A program made the translations under genes and the position numbers. Positions 50,847 to 58,391 of a stretch of DNA of 64,000 nt are shown here, in pieces. The notes beneath the pieces are model-generated. The model saw nothing but the letters and a program-made list of their open reading frames with translations. It was not told the origin of the DNA and did no database searches. This DNA is from Micromonospora zamorensis (lineage in GTDB: Bacteria > Actinomycetota > Actinomycetes > Mycobacteriales > Micromonosporaceae), in NCBI RefSeq assembly GCF_900090275.1, contig NZ_LT607755.1, positions 1,736,001-1,800,000 of the forward strand, in the 5' to 3' direction. Positions within the stretch are counted from its first letter, which is position 1; the number at the start of each line of letters is the position of its first letter.

Positions 50847-51914
50847 ATGAGCTACCGCAACGATCCGTACGACCCGAAGCAGGTCGCCCTGCTCGACCCC
50901 GCCGCCCTGGACGAGGCTGTCGCGGACGCCACGAAGGCGTTCACGGCCGCCGCCGACCCGGACGCGTTGACCGCGCTGCGCTCGGTGCATCTCGGTGACC
51001 GGTCACCGGTCTCGCTGGCCCGCCGCGAGATCGGCGCGTTGCCGCCGGCCGCGAAGTCCGACGCCGGCAAGCGGGTCAACGAGGCCCGCCGGGCGATCGA
51101 GACCGCGTACGCCGACCGCGCCGAGGTGCTGGAGCGTGAGCAGGCCCAGCGGGTGTTGGTCGAGGAGCGGGTGGACGTCACCCTGCCCTTCAACCGGCGT
51201 CCCCGGGGCGCCCGACACCCGCTGAGCGTCCTGATGGAGTCGATCAGTGACCTGTTCGTCGGGATGGGCTACGAGGTGGCCGAGGGGCCTGAGGTCGACC
51301 TGGAGTGGGTCAACTTCGACGCGCTGAACATCCCCGCCGACCACCCGGCGCGCGGGTTGATGGACACGTTCCACATCGCACCGGAGGGCTCCGGCCTTGT
51401 GCTGCGTACGCACACCTCGACGGTGCAGACCCGCACCATGCTCAGCCGCAAGCCGCCGATCTACGTGATCGTGCCCGGCCGCGTCTACCGCACCGACGAG
51501 ATCGACGCCACGCACAGCCCGGTGTTCCACCAGGCCGAGGGTCTGGTGGTCGACAAGGGCATCACGATGGCGCACCTGCGGGGCACGCTCGACCACTTCG
51601 CCCGGGCGATGTTCGGGCCGGAGGCGAAGACCCGGTGGCGGCCGCACTACTTCCCGTTCACGGAGCCGTCGGCGGAGTTCGACGTGTGGTTCCCGGAGCA
51701 CCGTGACGGCCCGCAGTGGGTCGAGTGGGGCGGCTGCGGCATGGTCAACCCGCGGGTGCTGCGCGCCTGCGGCGTCGACCCGGAGGTCTACTCCGGATTC
51801 GCCTTCGGCATGGGCATCGACCGGACCCTGATGGTCCGGCACGGGGTCAGCGACATCCGCCACCTCTTCGAGGGCGACGTGCGGTTCAGCCGCGCGCTCG
51901 GGACCGGGGCGTAG
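50847..51914 (+). CDS. pheS: Phenylalanyl-tRNA synthetase alpha subunit
   Basis: Catalytic class II subunit. 355 residues. N-terminal coiled coil (50-110) then the core: [33 protein letters not shown], motif 2 [21 protein letters not shown] and motif 3 [16 protein letters not shown] 50847 with GAGGGAG 12 bp upstream; GTG 50808 upstream is possible but gives an unconserved extension. Followed by pheT after 40 bp. Confidence 0.96.
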   Translation: MSYRNDPYDPKQVALLDPAALDEAVADATKAFTAAADPDALTALRSVHLGDRSPVSLARREIGALPPAAKSDAGKRVNEARRAIETAYADRAEVLEREQAQRVLVEERVDVTLPFNRRPRGARHPLSVLMESISDLFVGMGYEVAEGPEVDLEWVNFDALNIPADHPARGLMDTFHIAPEGSGLVLRTHTSTVQTRTMLSRKPPIYVIVPGRVYRTDEIDATHSPVFHQAEGLVVDKGITMAHLRGTLDHFARAMFGPEAKTRWRPHYFPFTEPSAEFDVWFPEHRDGPQWVEWGGCGMVNPRVLRACGVDPEVYSGFAFGMGIDRTLMVRHGVSDIRHLFEGDVRFSRALGTGA

Positions 51915-51954
51915 GCGATGCGGGTACGAGACACGGGAACGGTGGTCTGAAGTC

Positions 51955-54501
51955 ATGCGAGTTTCTGTCAGTTGGCTGCGGGAGTACGTCGACCTCCCCG
52001 CCGACCTGCCCACCGGTGACCTGGAGCAGGCCCTGGTCGACCTCGGCATCGAGGTCGAGTCCGTCGTGGACCTGGCCGCCTCCGTCACCGGTCAGCTCGT
52101 CGTCGGTGAGGTCCGCGAGATCGAGGAGCTCACCGGCTTCAAGAAGCCGATCCGGTTCTGCCGGGTCGACGTGGGTGACGCCAACGGCACCGGGGAGCCG
52201 CAGGAGATCGTCTGCGGGGCGCGCAACTTCGCCGTCGGTGACCGCGTGGTGGTGATCCTGCCCGGCGGTGTGCTGCCCGGCGGGTTCGCGATCGGCGCCC
52301 GCAAGACGTACGGGCACAACTCCGCGGGCATGATCTGCTCGGCGAAGGAGCTGGGTCTCGGCGACGACCACTCCGGCATCATCGTGCTGGGGCCGGACGT
52401 GACGGCCAAGCCGGGCGACGACGCGCGCCCGGTGGTCGGCCTCGACGACGTCGTGCTCGATCTGGAGATCACCCCCGACCGGGGGTACGCGCTGAGCCTG
52501 CGGGGTCTGGCCCGGGAGCTGTCGCACGCGTTCGACGTGCCGCTGCACGACCCGGCCCTGGCCCCCGCGCCGAGCGGCACCGAGACACCCGCCTACCCGG
52601 TGGAGGTCCGCGACACGGTCGGCTGCGACCGGTTCACCGCCCGCCTGGTCCGGGGCGTCGACCCGAGCGCGCCCACCCCGTCGTGGATGCAGCAGCGGCT
52701 GGTCACCGCCGGCATCCGCAGCATCTCGTTGCCGGTGGACATCACCAACTACGTGATGTTGGAGCTGGGCCAGCCGATGCACGCCTTCGACGCCGACCGG
52801 GTCGTCGGGCCGCTGGTGGTCCGCCGCGCCGAGGCGGGGGAGAAGCTGACCACCCTGGACGGTGTCAACCGGGTGCTCACCGCCGACGACATGGTCATCT
52901 GCGACGACACGGGTCCGATCTCCCTCGCGGCCGTGATGGGCGGCGAGACCAGCGAGGTCGTCGCCGACACCACCACCGTGCTCTTCGAGGCGGCGCACTG
53001 GGACCCGGCGATGGTCGGGCGTACGGCCCGCCGGCACAAGCTGTTCAGCGAGGCCGCGAAGCGCTGGGAGCGGGGCGTCGACCCGGCCGTGGCGCTGGTC
53101 GCGTTGGAACGTGCCGTGCGGCTGCTCACCGAGCACGGTGGTGGCACCCCGGGCGCGGAGGTCCTGGACATCGACCACGTCCGTCCGCGTACCCCGATCA
53201 CCCTGCCGGCGGACCTGCCCACCCGGCGGGTCGGCGTGGAGTACCCGCCGGCGCGGGTGGTCGCCCTGCTGGAGCGGGTCGGCTGCACCGTCGCGCAGGG
53301 CGTGGACCGGTTGTCCGAGGACCCGGGCGCGGTCGGCGTGGCCAGCGGCGCCGGGACGGCGCTGAGTGTCACCCCGCCGACCTGGCGGCCCGACCTGACC
53401 GACCCGGCCGACCTGGTCGAGGAGGTGGTCCGCCTCGACGGGTACGACCGGGTGCCGTCGGTGCTGCCGACCGCGCCTCCCGGTCGCGGCCTGACCCCGC
53501 GGCAACGTCGGCGCCGGGCGGTCGCCGGGTCCCTCGCTGAGCGGGGGTACGTGGAGGTGCTCGCGCACCCCTTCGTGTCGCCGGAGCTGGCCGACCAGCT
53601 CGGCCTGGCGGCCGACGACCCGCGTCGCCCCGCGGTGCGGCTGGCCAACCCGTTGTCCGAGGAGGAGCCGCTGCTGCGCACCACGCTGCTCGGCCCGCTG
53701 CTCGGCATCCTCAAGCGCAACCTCGGTCGAGGTCACCGCGACCTCGCCCTCTACGAGATCGGCGCGGTCTTCCACCCGCGCGTCGGTGCCGGCAGCCCGC
53801 CGGCGATGGGCGTGGACCGGCGTCCCACCGACGCGGAGTTCGCGGCCGCCGACGCGGTGGTGCCGGCGCAGCCGGTGCACGTCGCGGTGGTGCTCGCCGG
53901 CGACCTCGACCCCGCCGGTTGGTGGGGTGCGGGTCGACCGGCCGGCTGGGCGGACGCGATCGAGGCGGCCCGTGACGTGCTCGACGCCGCCGGGATTCCC
54001 GGCGAGCGGGTCGAGGTGCGGGCGGCCGAGTACGCGCCGTGGCACCCGGGCCGCTGCGCCGAGCTGCGGGTCGACGGCGCGGTCGTCGGGCACGCCGGTG
54101 AGCTGCACCCGGTGGTCGTCGCGGCGTTGGAGCTGCCCCGACGCACCTGCGCGATGGAGCTGGACCTCGACACGCTGCCACCGACCCCGGTGACGCCCGC
54201 GCCGACGGTGTCCGGCTTCCCACCGGCGCTGATCGACGTGGCCTTGGTGGTGGACGACTCGGTGCCGGCGGAGCAGGTACGCCGGGCGCTGGAGGCGGGC
54301 GCCGGTGAACTGCTGGAGGACGTGCGGCTGTTCGACGTGTACTCCGGCGCGCAACTCGGCGCCGGCCGCCGGTCGTTGGCGTACAAGCTCACCTTCCGGG
54401 CACCGGACCGGACGCTTACCGTCGAGGAGGCGGTCGCGGCACGGGACGCGGCGGTCGCCGTCGCGGCGGAGCGCCTCGGCGCCACCCTGCGCGGCGCCTG
54501 A
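51955..54501 (+). CDS. pheT: Phenylalanyl-tRNA synthetase beta subunit
   Basis: Editing and tRNA-binding subunit, 848 residues. EMAP-like tRNA-binding domain about 40-150 (EIVCGARNFAVGDRVVVILPGG), B3/B4 editing domain about 210-380 (LPVDITNYVMLELGQPMHAFD), B5 domain about 400-480, catalytic-like core, and the FDX-ACB anticodon domain in the last 90 residues (FPPALIDVALVVDDSV). ATG start, weak ribosome site. Three base pairs separate its stop from the S26 peptidase GTG. Confidence 0.97.
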   Translation: MRVSVSWLREYVDLPADLPTGDLEQALVDLGIEVESVVDLAASVTGQLVVGEVREIEELTGFKKPIRFCRVDVGDANGTGEPQEIVCGARNFAVGDRVVVILPGGVLPGGFAIGARKTYGHNSAGMICSAKELGLGDDHSGIIVLGPDVTAKPGDDARPVVGLDDVVLDLEITPDRGYALSLRGLARELSHAFDVPLHDPALAPAPSGTETPAYPVEVRDTVGCDRFTARLVRGVDPSAPTPSWMQQRLVTAGIRSISLPVDITNYVMLELGQPMHAFDADRVVGPLVVRRAEAGEKLTTLDGVNRVLTADDMVICDDTGPISLAAVMGGETSEVVADTTTVLFEAAHWDPAMVGRTARRHKLFSEAAKRWERGVDPAVALVALERAVRLLTEHGGGTPGAEVLDIDHVRPRTPITLPADLPTRRVGVEYPPARVVALLERVGCTVAQGVDRLSEDPGAVGVASGAGTALSVTPPTWRPDLTDPADLVEEVVRLDGYDRVPSVLPTAPPGRGLTPRQRRRRAVAGSLAERGYVEVLAHPFVSPELADQLGLAADDPRRPAVRLANPLSEEEPLLRTTLLGPLLGILKRNLGRGHRDLALYEIGAVFHPRVGAGSPPAMGVDRRPTDAEFAAADAVVPAQPVHVAVVLAGDLDPAGWWGAGRPAGWADAIEAARDVLDAAGIPGERVEVRAAEYAPWHPGRCAELRVDGAVVGHAGELHPVVVAALELPRRTCAMELDLDTLPPTPVTPAPTVSGFPPALIDVALVVDDSVPAEQVRRALEAGAGELLEDVRLFDVYSGAQLGAGRRSLAYKLTFRAPDRTLTVEEAVAARDAAVAVAAERLGATLRGA

Positions 54502-54504
54502 GCG

Positions 54505-54978
54505 GTGCCGGTGCTGGGATGGCTCGCGGTGGCCGCCGTGTTCGCGGTGGCCACCGCCGCCCTGATCTGGGCCCGCCGGCACCTGCTGCTGGTCGCGGTC
54601 GTGGGGCGCAGCATGGAGCCGACGCTGCGCTCCGGTGACCGGGTGCTGGCCCGGCGCGTGCCGCTGGCCCGGATCCGGCCCGGTGACGTCGTCGTGGTGG
54701 TCGCCCCGGCGGAGATGACCGCCGGGCGACCCACCCGCCCCGACGCGACGGGCACGCCCGGCCTGCTGATCAAGCGGGCGTACGCGGTGCCGGGCGACCC
54801 GGTGCCGGTGGACCGGGTGCCGCTGCTGCGCCGTGGTGGCGAGCAGGTGGTGCCGGCCGGCCGGCTGGTGGTGCTCGGCGACAACCCGTCGCAGAGCTAC
54901 GACTCCCGCGAGTGCGGCTACATCCCGGAGCCGGACGTGCTCGGCGTGGTGGTCCGGCCGCGACCGCGCGCGGACTGA
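54505..54978 (+). CDS. S26-family signal peptidase-like protein
   Basis: 157 residues with one N-terminal membrane helix (about 5-23), then the S26 fold: GRSMEPTL with nucleophile Ser36, Lys90 in LLIKRAYAVPGD as general base, and VVLGDNPSQSYDSRECGY. It is short, lacking the large cap domain of LepB, as in specialised S26 enzymes. GTG start 3 bp after pheT, so it may be co-transcribed with it. Adjacent and convergent to the Cys-rich peptide gene, whose leader ends TAAAG; I infer it could cleave that leader. Confidence 0.85.
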   Translation: MPVLGWLAVAAVFAVATAALIWARRHLLLVAVVGRSMEPTLRSGDRVLARRVPLARIRPGDVVVVVAPAEMTAGRPTRPDATGTPGLLIKRAYAVPGDPVPVDRVPLLRRGGEQVVPAGRLVVLGDNPSQSYDSRECGYIPEPDVLGVVVRPRPRAD

Positions 54979-55002
54979 CCGTCGGCGTGGGTGGCATGCG
55001 GA

Positions 55003-55040
55003 ACGGCGTGCCACCCGGCCCGGGCCGGGTGGCACGCCGT
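55003..55040. terminator. Bidirectional terminator between S26 and peptide genes
   Basis: A perfect 18-bp stem (55003-55020 with 55023-55040) of ACGGCGTGCCACCCGGCC and its complement, with a CG loop. It lies between the convergent stops at 54978 and 55048. Confidence 0.85.
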
Positions 55041-55047
55041 CAGCGCC

Positions 55048-55263
55048 TCAGCAGAGAGCGCTCATCGTGCTCGCGCCCGCGCTGCAGTAGTAACCGCAGC
55101 TTCCGCAGGTCGTCTTGCAGGCCAGGTTCGTGCTGCACCGCTTGAAGTAGCACGTCCCACAGAGCGCGCAGTACGGGTCCGGCGGACAGCCGGCGGCTGC
55201 CGTCACCTTGGGTACGAACACGCCGAGCATCCGCTCGCCCAGGTTCTCCAGTCGACGGAACAT
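55048..55263 (-). CDS. Cysteine-rich secreted peptide, candidate RiPP or cystine-rich bacteriocin precursor
   Basis: 71 residues. Residues 1-25 (MFRRLENLGERMLGVFVPKV then TAAAG) form an amphipathic leader, not a classic signal peptide. Residues 26-71 contain ten Cys, at 26, 32, 35, 38, 43, 49, 53, 56, 60 and 71, many in CxxC spacing, and end in Cys. ATG has GGGAGG about 6 bp upstream. It is divergent from a MauE-TlpA-ABC exporter operon and has a SARP-type promoter. I recognise no family. No lanthionine or radical-SAM enzyme is nearby, so disulfides or metal binding are the likely fates. Confidence 0.8.
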   Translation of the reverse strand: MFRRLENLGERMLGVFVPKVTAAAGCPPDPYCALCGTCYFKRCSTNLACKTTCGSCGYYCSAGASTMSALC

Positions 55264-55298
55264 CCGTTCACCTCCCCTCGATACGGATCGTTGCCGGG

Positions 55299-55330
55299 AC
55301 GCTACGGCGGGTCGGTACACCGCCGGTACA
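55299..55330 (-). promoter_or_regulatory. SARP-type promoter of the peptide gene
   Basis: On the minus strand: TGTACCG (55330-55324), 4 bp, TGTACCG (55319-55313), 8 bp, TAGCGT -10 (55304-55299). Two heptamers at 11-bp spacing, the last ending 8 nt before the -10, is the established SARP operator layout. mRNA would start about 29 nt before the ATG. Confidence 0.75.
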
Positions 55331-55357
55331 GCCGAGCCGGAGGTCGGCAACAGTCGA

Positions 55358-55389
55358 TGTATCCGCGATGTATCCGCCACTTCTAGCGT
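55358..55389 (+). promoter_or_regulatory. SARP-type promoter of the MauE-TlpA-ABC operon
   Basis: TGTATCC (55358-55364), 4 bp, TGTATCC (55369-55375), 8 bp, TAGCGT -10 (55384-55389). Same heptamer type, spacing and -10 as the divergent promoter at 55299-55330. The repeated unit is in fact a perfect 11-bp direct repeat, CGATGTATCCG, at 55355-55376. Confidence 0.75.
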
Positions 55390-55419
55390 GGGCCTCCCGG
55401 CAATGGGAGGTGCGTACGG

Positions 55420-55974
55420 ATGCGAGCCCTGGAACTGACCGCACGGCTGCTGCTGGCCCTGGTGTTCCTCGCCGCGGTCGTCGGCAAGCTGCGGACCCGG
55501 GCGGGTTTCGCCGCCTTCGTCGGGTCGGTCGGCCAGTTCGGCGTGCCCGACCGCTGGACCGTGCCCGCTGCCCGCGTCGCGGTGGTCGCCGAGGCCGCCG
55601 TGGTGGTGCTGCTCGCCGTCCCCCGGACCGTGCCCGTCGGGCTGGTGCTCGCCGTCGGGCTGCTCGGTGTGCTCACCGCCGCGATCGTCGGGGCGTTGCG
55701 TCGGGGTGCCCGGCCGGCCTGCCGCTGCTTCGGCGCCGCCGACGCGCCGGTCGGGCCCCGGCACGTCGGGCGCAACCTCGCCCTCGCCGCAGTGGCGCTG
55801 CTCGGCCTGTTCGGCTGGGCCAGCGCCACCGGGCCGCCGCCGTCCGCGTCGGCCGTCCTGGTCGCCGTCGGTGTGGCGGTTCCCCTCGCCGCAGTGGTGG
55901 TCCGGCTCGACGACCTGGTCGCCCTGTTCGCCCCCACGTCGCCGCGGCAGTCCCGTCCGGCCGGTCGGCACTGA
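55420..55974 (+). CDS. MauE/DoxX-family redox-associated membrane protein
   Basis: 184 residues with four predicted membrane helices (about 8-22, 52-68, 72-92, 115-130), then a basic tail. The CRCFG motif at residues 101-105 (Cys101, Cys103) is the conserved loop of MauE-like proteins, thought to pass electrons or disulfides to a thioredoxin partner. ATG with GGGAGG 9 bp upstream. Followed 36 bp later by a TlpA/MauD-like gene, the same pair as mauE-mauD in methylamine dehydrogenase maturation, where they help form six disulfides (established). Confidence 0.85.
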   Translation: MRALELTARLLLALVFLAAVVGKLRTRAGFAAFVGSVGQFGVPDRWTVPAARVAVVAEAAVVVLLAVPRTVPVGLVLAVGLLGVLTAAIVGALRRGARPACRCFGAADAPVGPRHVGRNLALAAVALLGLFGWASATGPPPSASAVLVAVGVAVPLAAVVVRLDDLVALFAPTSPRQSRPAGRH

Positions 55975-56010
55975 CCCCGGTTCGTATCCCCGCACCCCGA
56001 AGGAGCCCTC

Positions 56011-56550
56011 ATGGCGCTGTTGACCGTCGCCGTTGTCCTCGTCGCCGCTCTCGGCCTGCTCAACCTGGTCCTGCTGCTCGGTGTGGTCCGTCGGCTGCGC
56101 GAGCACTCCGACCTGCTCAGCGACCAGCAGGGCCAACCACCGGCGGTGATGCTGGAGGTGGGTTCGATCCCCGGTGACTTCGTGTCAACCACTGTGGACG
56201 GTCGCCTGCTCGCGCGCGCCGATCTGCCGCCGATGACCCTGGTGGCGTTCCTCTCGCCGAGCTGTGAGCACTGCGAGGAGCAGTTGCCGGTGCTCGTCGA
56301 CCGGGCAAGGACGATGCCCGGCGGCGCGGAGCACGTCTGGATCGTGGTGGTCGGGAAGGGTCCGGAGACCCAGCCGTACGCGGAGCGGTTCACCGGCCTG
56401 GCGACCGTCTTCGTGGAGCCGGGCACCGGCGCGCTTCCGCTGGCGTTCGGGGTCAAGGGGTTCCCGGCGTTCGGCCTGCTCGACGAGCGCGGCATCGTGG
56501 CGTCGACGGCGTTCGGCATCGCCCGGTTGGACCTGCCGGTGGCGCGGTGA
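56011..56550 (+). CDS. TlpA/MauD-like membrane-anchored thioredoxin
   Basis: 179 residues: N-terminal anchor helix (about 4-26), then a thioredoxin fold with redox motif CEHC at 85-88 (LSPSCEHCEEQLP) and the conserved cis-Pro region VKGFPAFGLLDERG. The active site faces outside the membrane. With the MauE-like protein it likely forms a disulfide-exchange pair for the Cys-rich peptide (inference). ATG with GAAGGAG upstream. The stop overlaps the ABC gene by 4 bp. Confidence 0.88.
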   Translation: MALLTVAVVLVAALGLLNLVLLLGVVRRLREHSDLLSDQQGQPPAVMLEVGSIPGDFVSTTVDGRLLARADLPPMTLVAFLSPSCEHCEEQLPVLVDRARTMPGGAEHVWIVVVGKGPETQPYAERFTGLATVFVEPGTGALPLAFGVKGFPAFGLLDERGIVASTAFGIARLDLPVAR

Positions 56551-58391
56551 GCGGCCCCCGGCTGGCACCGCGGCAGGCTGCCCGGCACGCCCGGTCGGCA
56601 CTGGGGCTGACCTGGCGGGCCGCCCCGGGGGGCACTACGACGGACCTGCTGCTCGCCGTGCTGGCCGGTTTGACCCCGGTCCTCGTGGCGGCGCTCACCA
56701 AGCTCGTGCTGGACCGGCTCACCGGTGGCGGCTCGGCCGGCGTGCCGCTGACCGCGCTCGCCGCCGGCCTCGCCATGGCCGCCGCGCTCGGCACGGTCCT
56801 GCCGCACCTGCGCACCTACGTGGCGGCGCAGCGGTCGCGGGCGGTGTCGCGGCTGGTGCGCCGCCGCCTCTACGACGCGGTGCAGCGGCTCGTCGGGCTG
56901 GTGCGGTTGGAGGATCCGGAGTTCCAGGACCGGTTGCAGGCCGCCCAGCAGACCGGTCACCTCGGTCCCACCCAGCTGACCGGCAACACGTTCGGCGCTG
57001 TGCAGAGCGCACTGGCGATGACGGGGTTCCTCGGCGTCCTGTTGATGCTCAACCCGCTGATCGGGGCGTTGGTGCTGCTCGCCGCGCTGCCCACACTCTG
57101 GATGCAGCTACGGCTCAACCGGGCCCGCGCGGCGATGGTGCTGCGGATGGAGCACTTCCAACGGCGGGACCTGTTCTTCGCCCAGCTGCTGGTGGGTGTG
57201 CCGGCGGCCAAGGAGGTGCGCCTGTTCGGTCTGGGCCGGTTCTTCGGCGACCGGATGCTCGACGAGCTGCACGACCTGCACCGGGTGGAGCAGAAACTGG
57301 ACCGCCGGGAGGTGCGCGCCCAAGCGGTGCTCGGCCTGCTCGGCGCGACGGTGGCGGGCATCGGGGTGGTCTACACCGTCTCGGTCGCCCGCGCGGGCGG
57401 GCTCAGCCTCGGCGACGTGGTGATCTTCCTGGCCGCGATCCCGGGGGTGCAGGGTGCGCTGGGCAGCCTGGTCGTCCAGCTCGGCGCGATCCACCAGGCG
57501 CTGCTGCTCTTCGAGCACTACGACCAGGTGGCGCACGTCGAGACGGACCTGCCGGTGCCGGCCACCCCCCGGCCGGTGCCACCGCTGACCGAGGGCATCG
57601 AGCTGCGCGATGTGTGGTTCCGCTACTCGCCGCAGCATCCGTGGGTGCTGCGGGGTGTGGACCTGCACCTGCGCGCCGGGGCCACGACGGCTCTGGTGGG
57701 GCTGAACGGCGCCGGCAAGAGCACCCTGGTCAAGCTCCTCTGCCGCTTCTACGACCCGGAGCGCGGCAGCATCCGGTGGGACGGGGTCGACCTGCGCGAG
57801 TTTGATCCAGCGGAGCTGCGCGAGCGGCTGGGGGCGGTGTTCCAGGACTTCATGCCGTACGACCTCAGCGCGGCGGAGAACATCGCGTTGGGTGACCTGG
57901 GCGCGCGCGAGGACCCGGAGCGGCTGCGAACCGCCGCCCGGCATGCGGGCATCGACGACACGTTGACCGCGCTGCCCCGCGGCTACGACACCCTGCTGAC
58001 CCGGATCTTCTTCGACGGCCCGGACCGGGACGACCCGCAGGCCGGGGTGGTGCTCTCCGGCGGTCAGTGGCAACGGGTGGCGCTTGCCCGGGGGTTCCTG
58101 CGGGCCGAGCGGGACCTGCTGATTCTGGACGAGCCCAGCTCCGGCCTGGACGCCGAGGCCGAGCACGACCTGCACCGCCGGTTGGGTGAGCTGCGCCGGG
58201 GTCGGACCAGTCTGCTCATCTCGCACCGGCTCAACGCGGTGCGCGACGCGGACACGATCGTGGTGCTCGCCGACGGTCGGGTCGTCGAGCGGGGTGACCA
58301 CCGGGAGCTGCTCGCCGCCGCAGGCCGGTACGCCCGGCTGTTCGGCCTGCAGGCCCGCGGTTACCGGGAGGACGCCCCGGCACCCGTCTGA
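56547..58391 (+). CDS. Peptide-exporter-type ABC transporter (permease-ATPase fusion)
   Basis: 614 residues. Membrane domain about 1-330 with six helices, then an ATPase: GLNGAGKST (Walker A), FQDFMPYDLSAAENIALGD, LSGGQWQRVALARGF (signature) and LLILDEPSSGLDAE (Walker B). Short segment FFDGPDRDDPQAG just before the signature is typical of lantibiotic exporters. There is no N-terminal C39 peptidase, so a separate protease must remove the leader. GTG overlaps the TlpA stop. The 3' end overlaps the convergent regulator gene by 31 bp. Confidence 0.92.
   Translation: MSGPRLAPRQAARHARSALGLTWRAAPGGTTTDLLLAVLAGLTPVLVAALTKLVLDRLTGGGSAGVPLTALAAGLAMAAALGTVLPHLRTYVAAQRSRAVSRLVRRRLYDAVQRLVGLVRLEDPEFQDRLQAAQQTGHLGPTQLTGNTFGAVQSALAMTGFLGVLLMLNPLIGALVLLAALPTLWMQLRLNRARAAMVLRMEHFQRRDLFFAQLLVGVPAAKEVRLFGLGRFFGDRMLDELHDLHRVEQKLDRREVRAQAVLGLLGATVAGIGVVYTVSVARAGGLSLGDVVIFLAAIPGVQGALGSLVVQLGAIHQALLLFEHYDQVAHVETDLPVPATPRPVPPLTEGIELRDVWFRYSPQHPWVLRGVDLHLRAGATTALVGLNGAGKSTLVKLLCRFYDPERGSIRWDGVDLREFDPAELRERLGAVFQDFMPYDLSAAENIALGDLGAREDPERLRTAARHAGIDDTLTALPRGYDTLLTRIFFDGPDRDDPQAGVVLSGGQWQRVALARGFLRAERDLLILDEPSSGLDAEAEHDLHRRLGELRRGRTSLLISHRLNAVRDADTIVVLADGRVVERGDHRELLAAAGRYARLFGLQARGYREDAPAPV

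Noticed and set aside
51886..55035. Open frame of 1049 codons on the minus strand over pheT
   Set aside because: Antisense shadow of pheT and the S26 gene; composition is Arg/His-rich without domains.
56161..56170. GGTTCGATCC resembling a tRNA T-arm
   Set aside because: Lies inside the TlpA-like coding region; no acceptor or anticodon stem fits around it. No tRNA was found in the window.
56547..56640. C39 bacteriocin-processing peptidase at the exporter N-terminus
   Set aside because: The protein begins directly with membrane-domain sequence; no Cys-His peptidase motifs.
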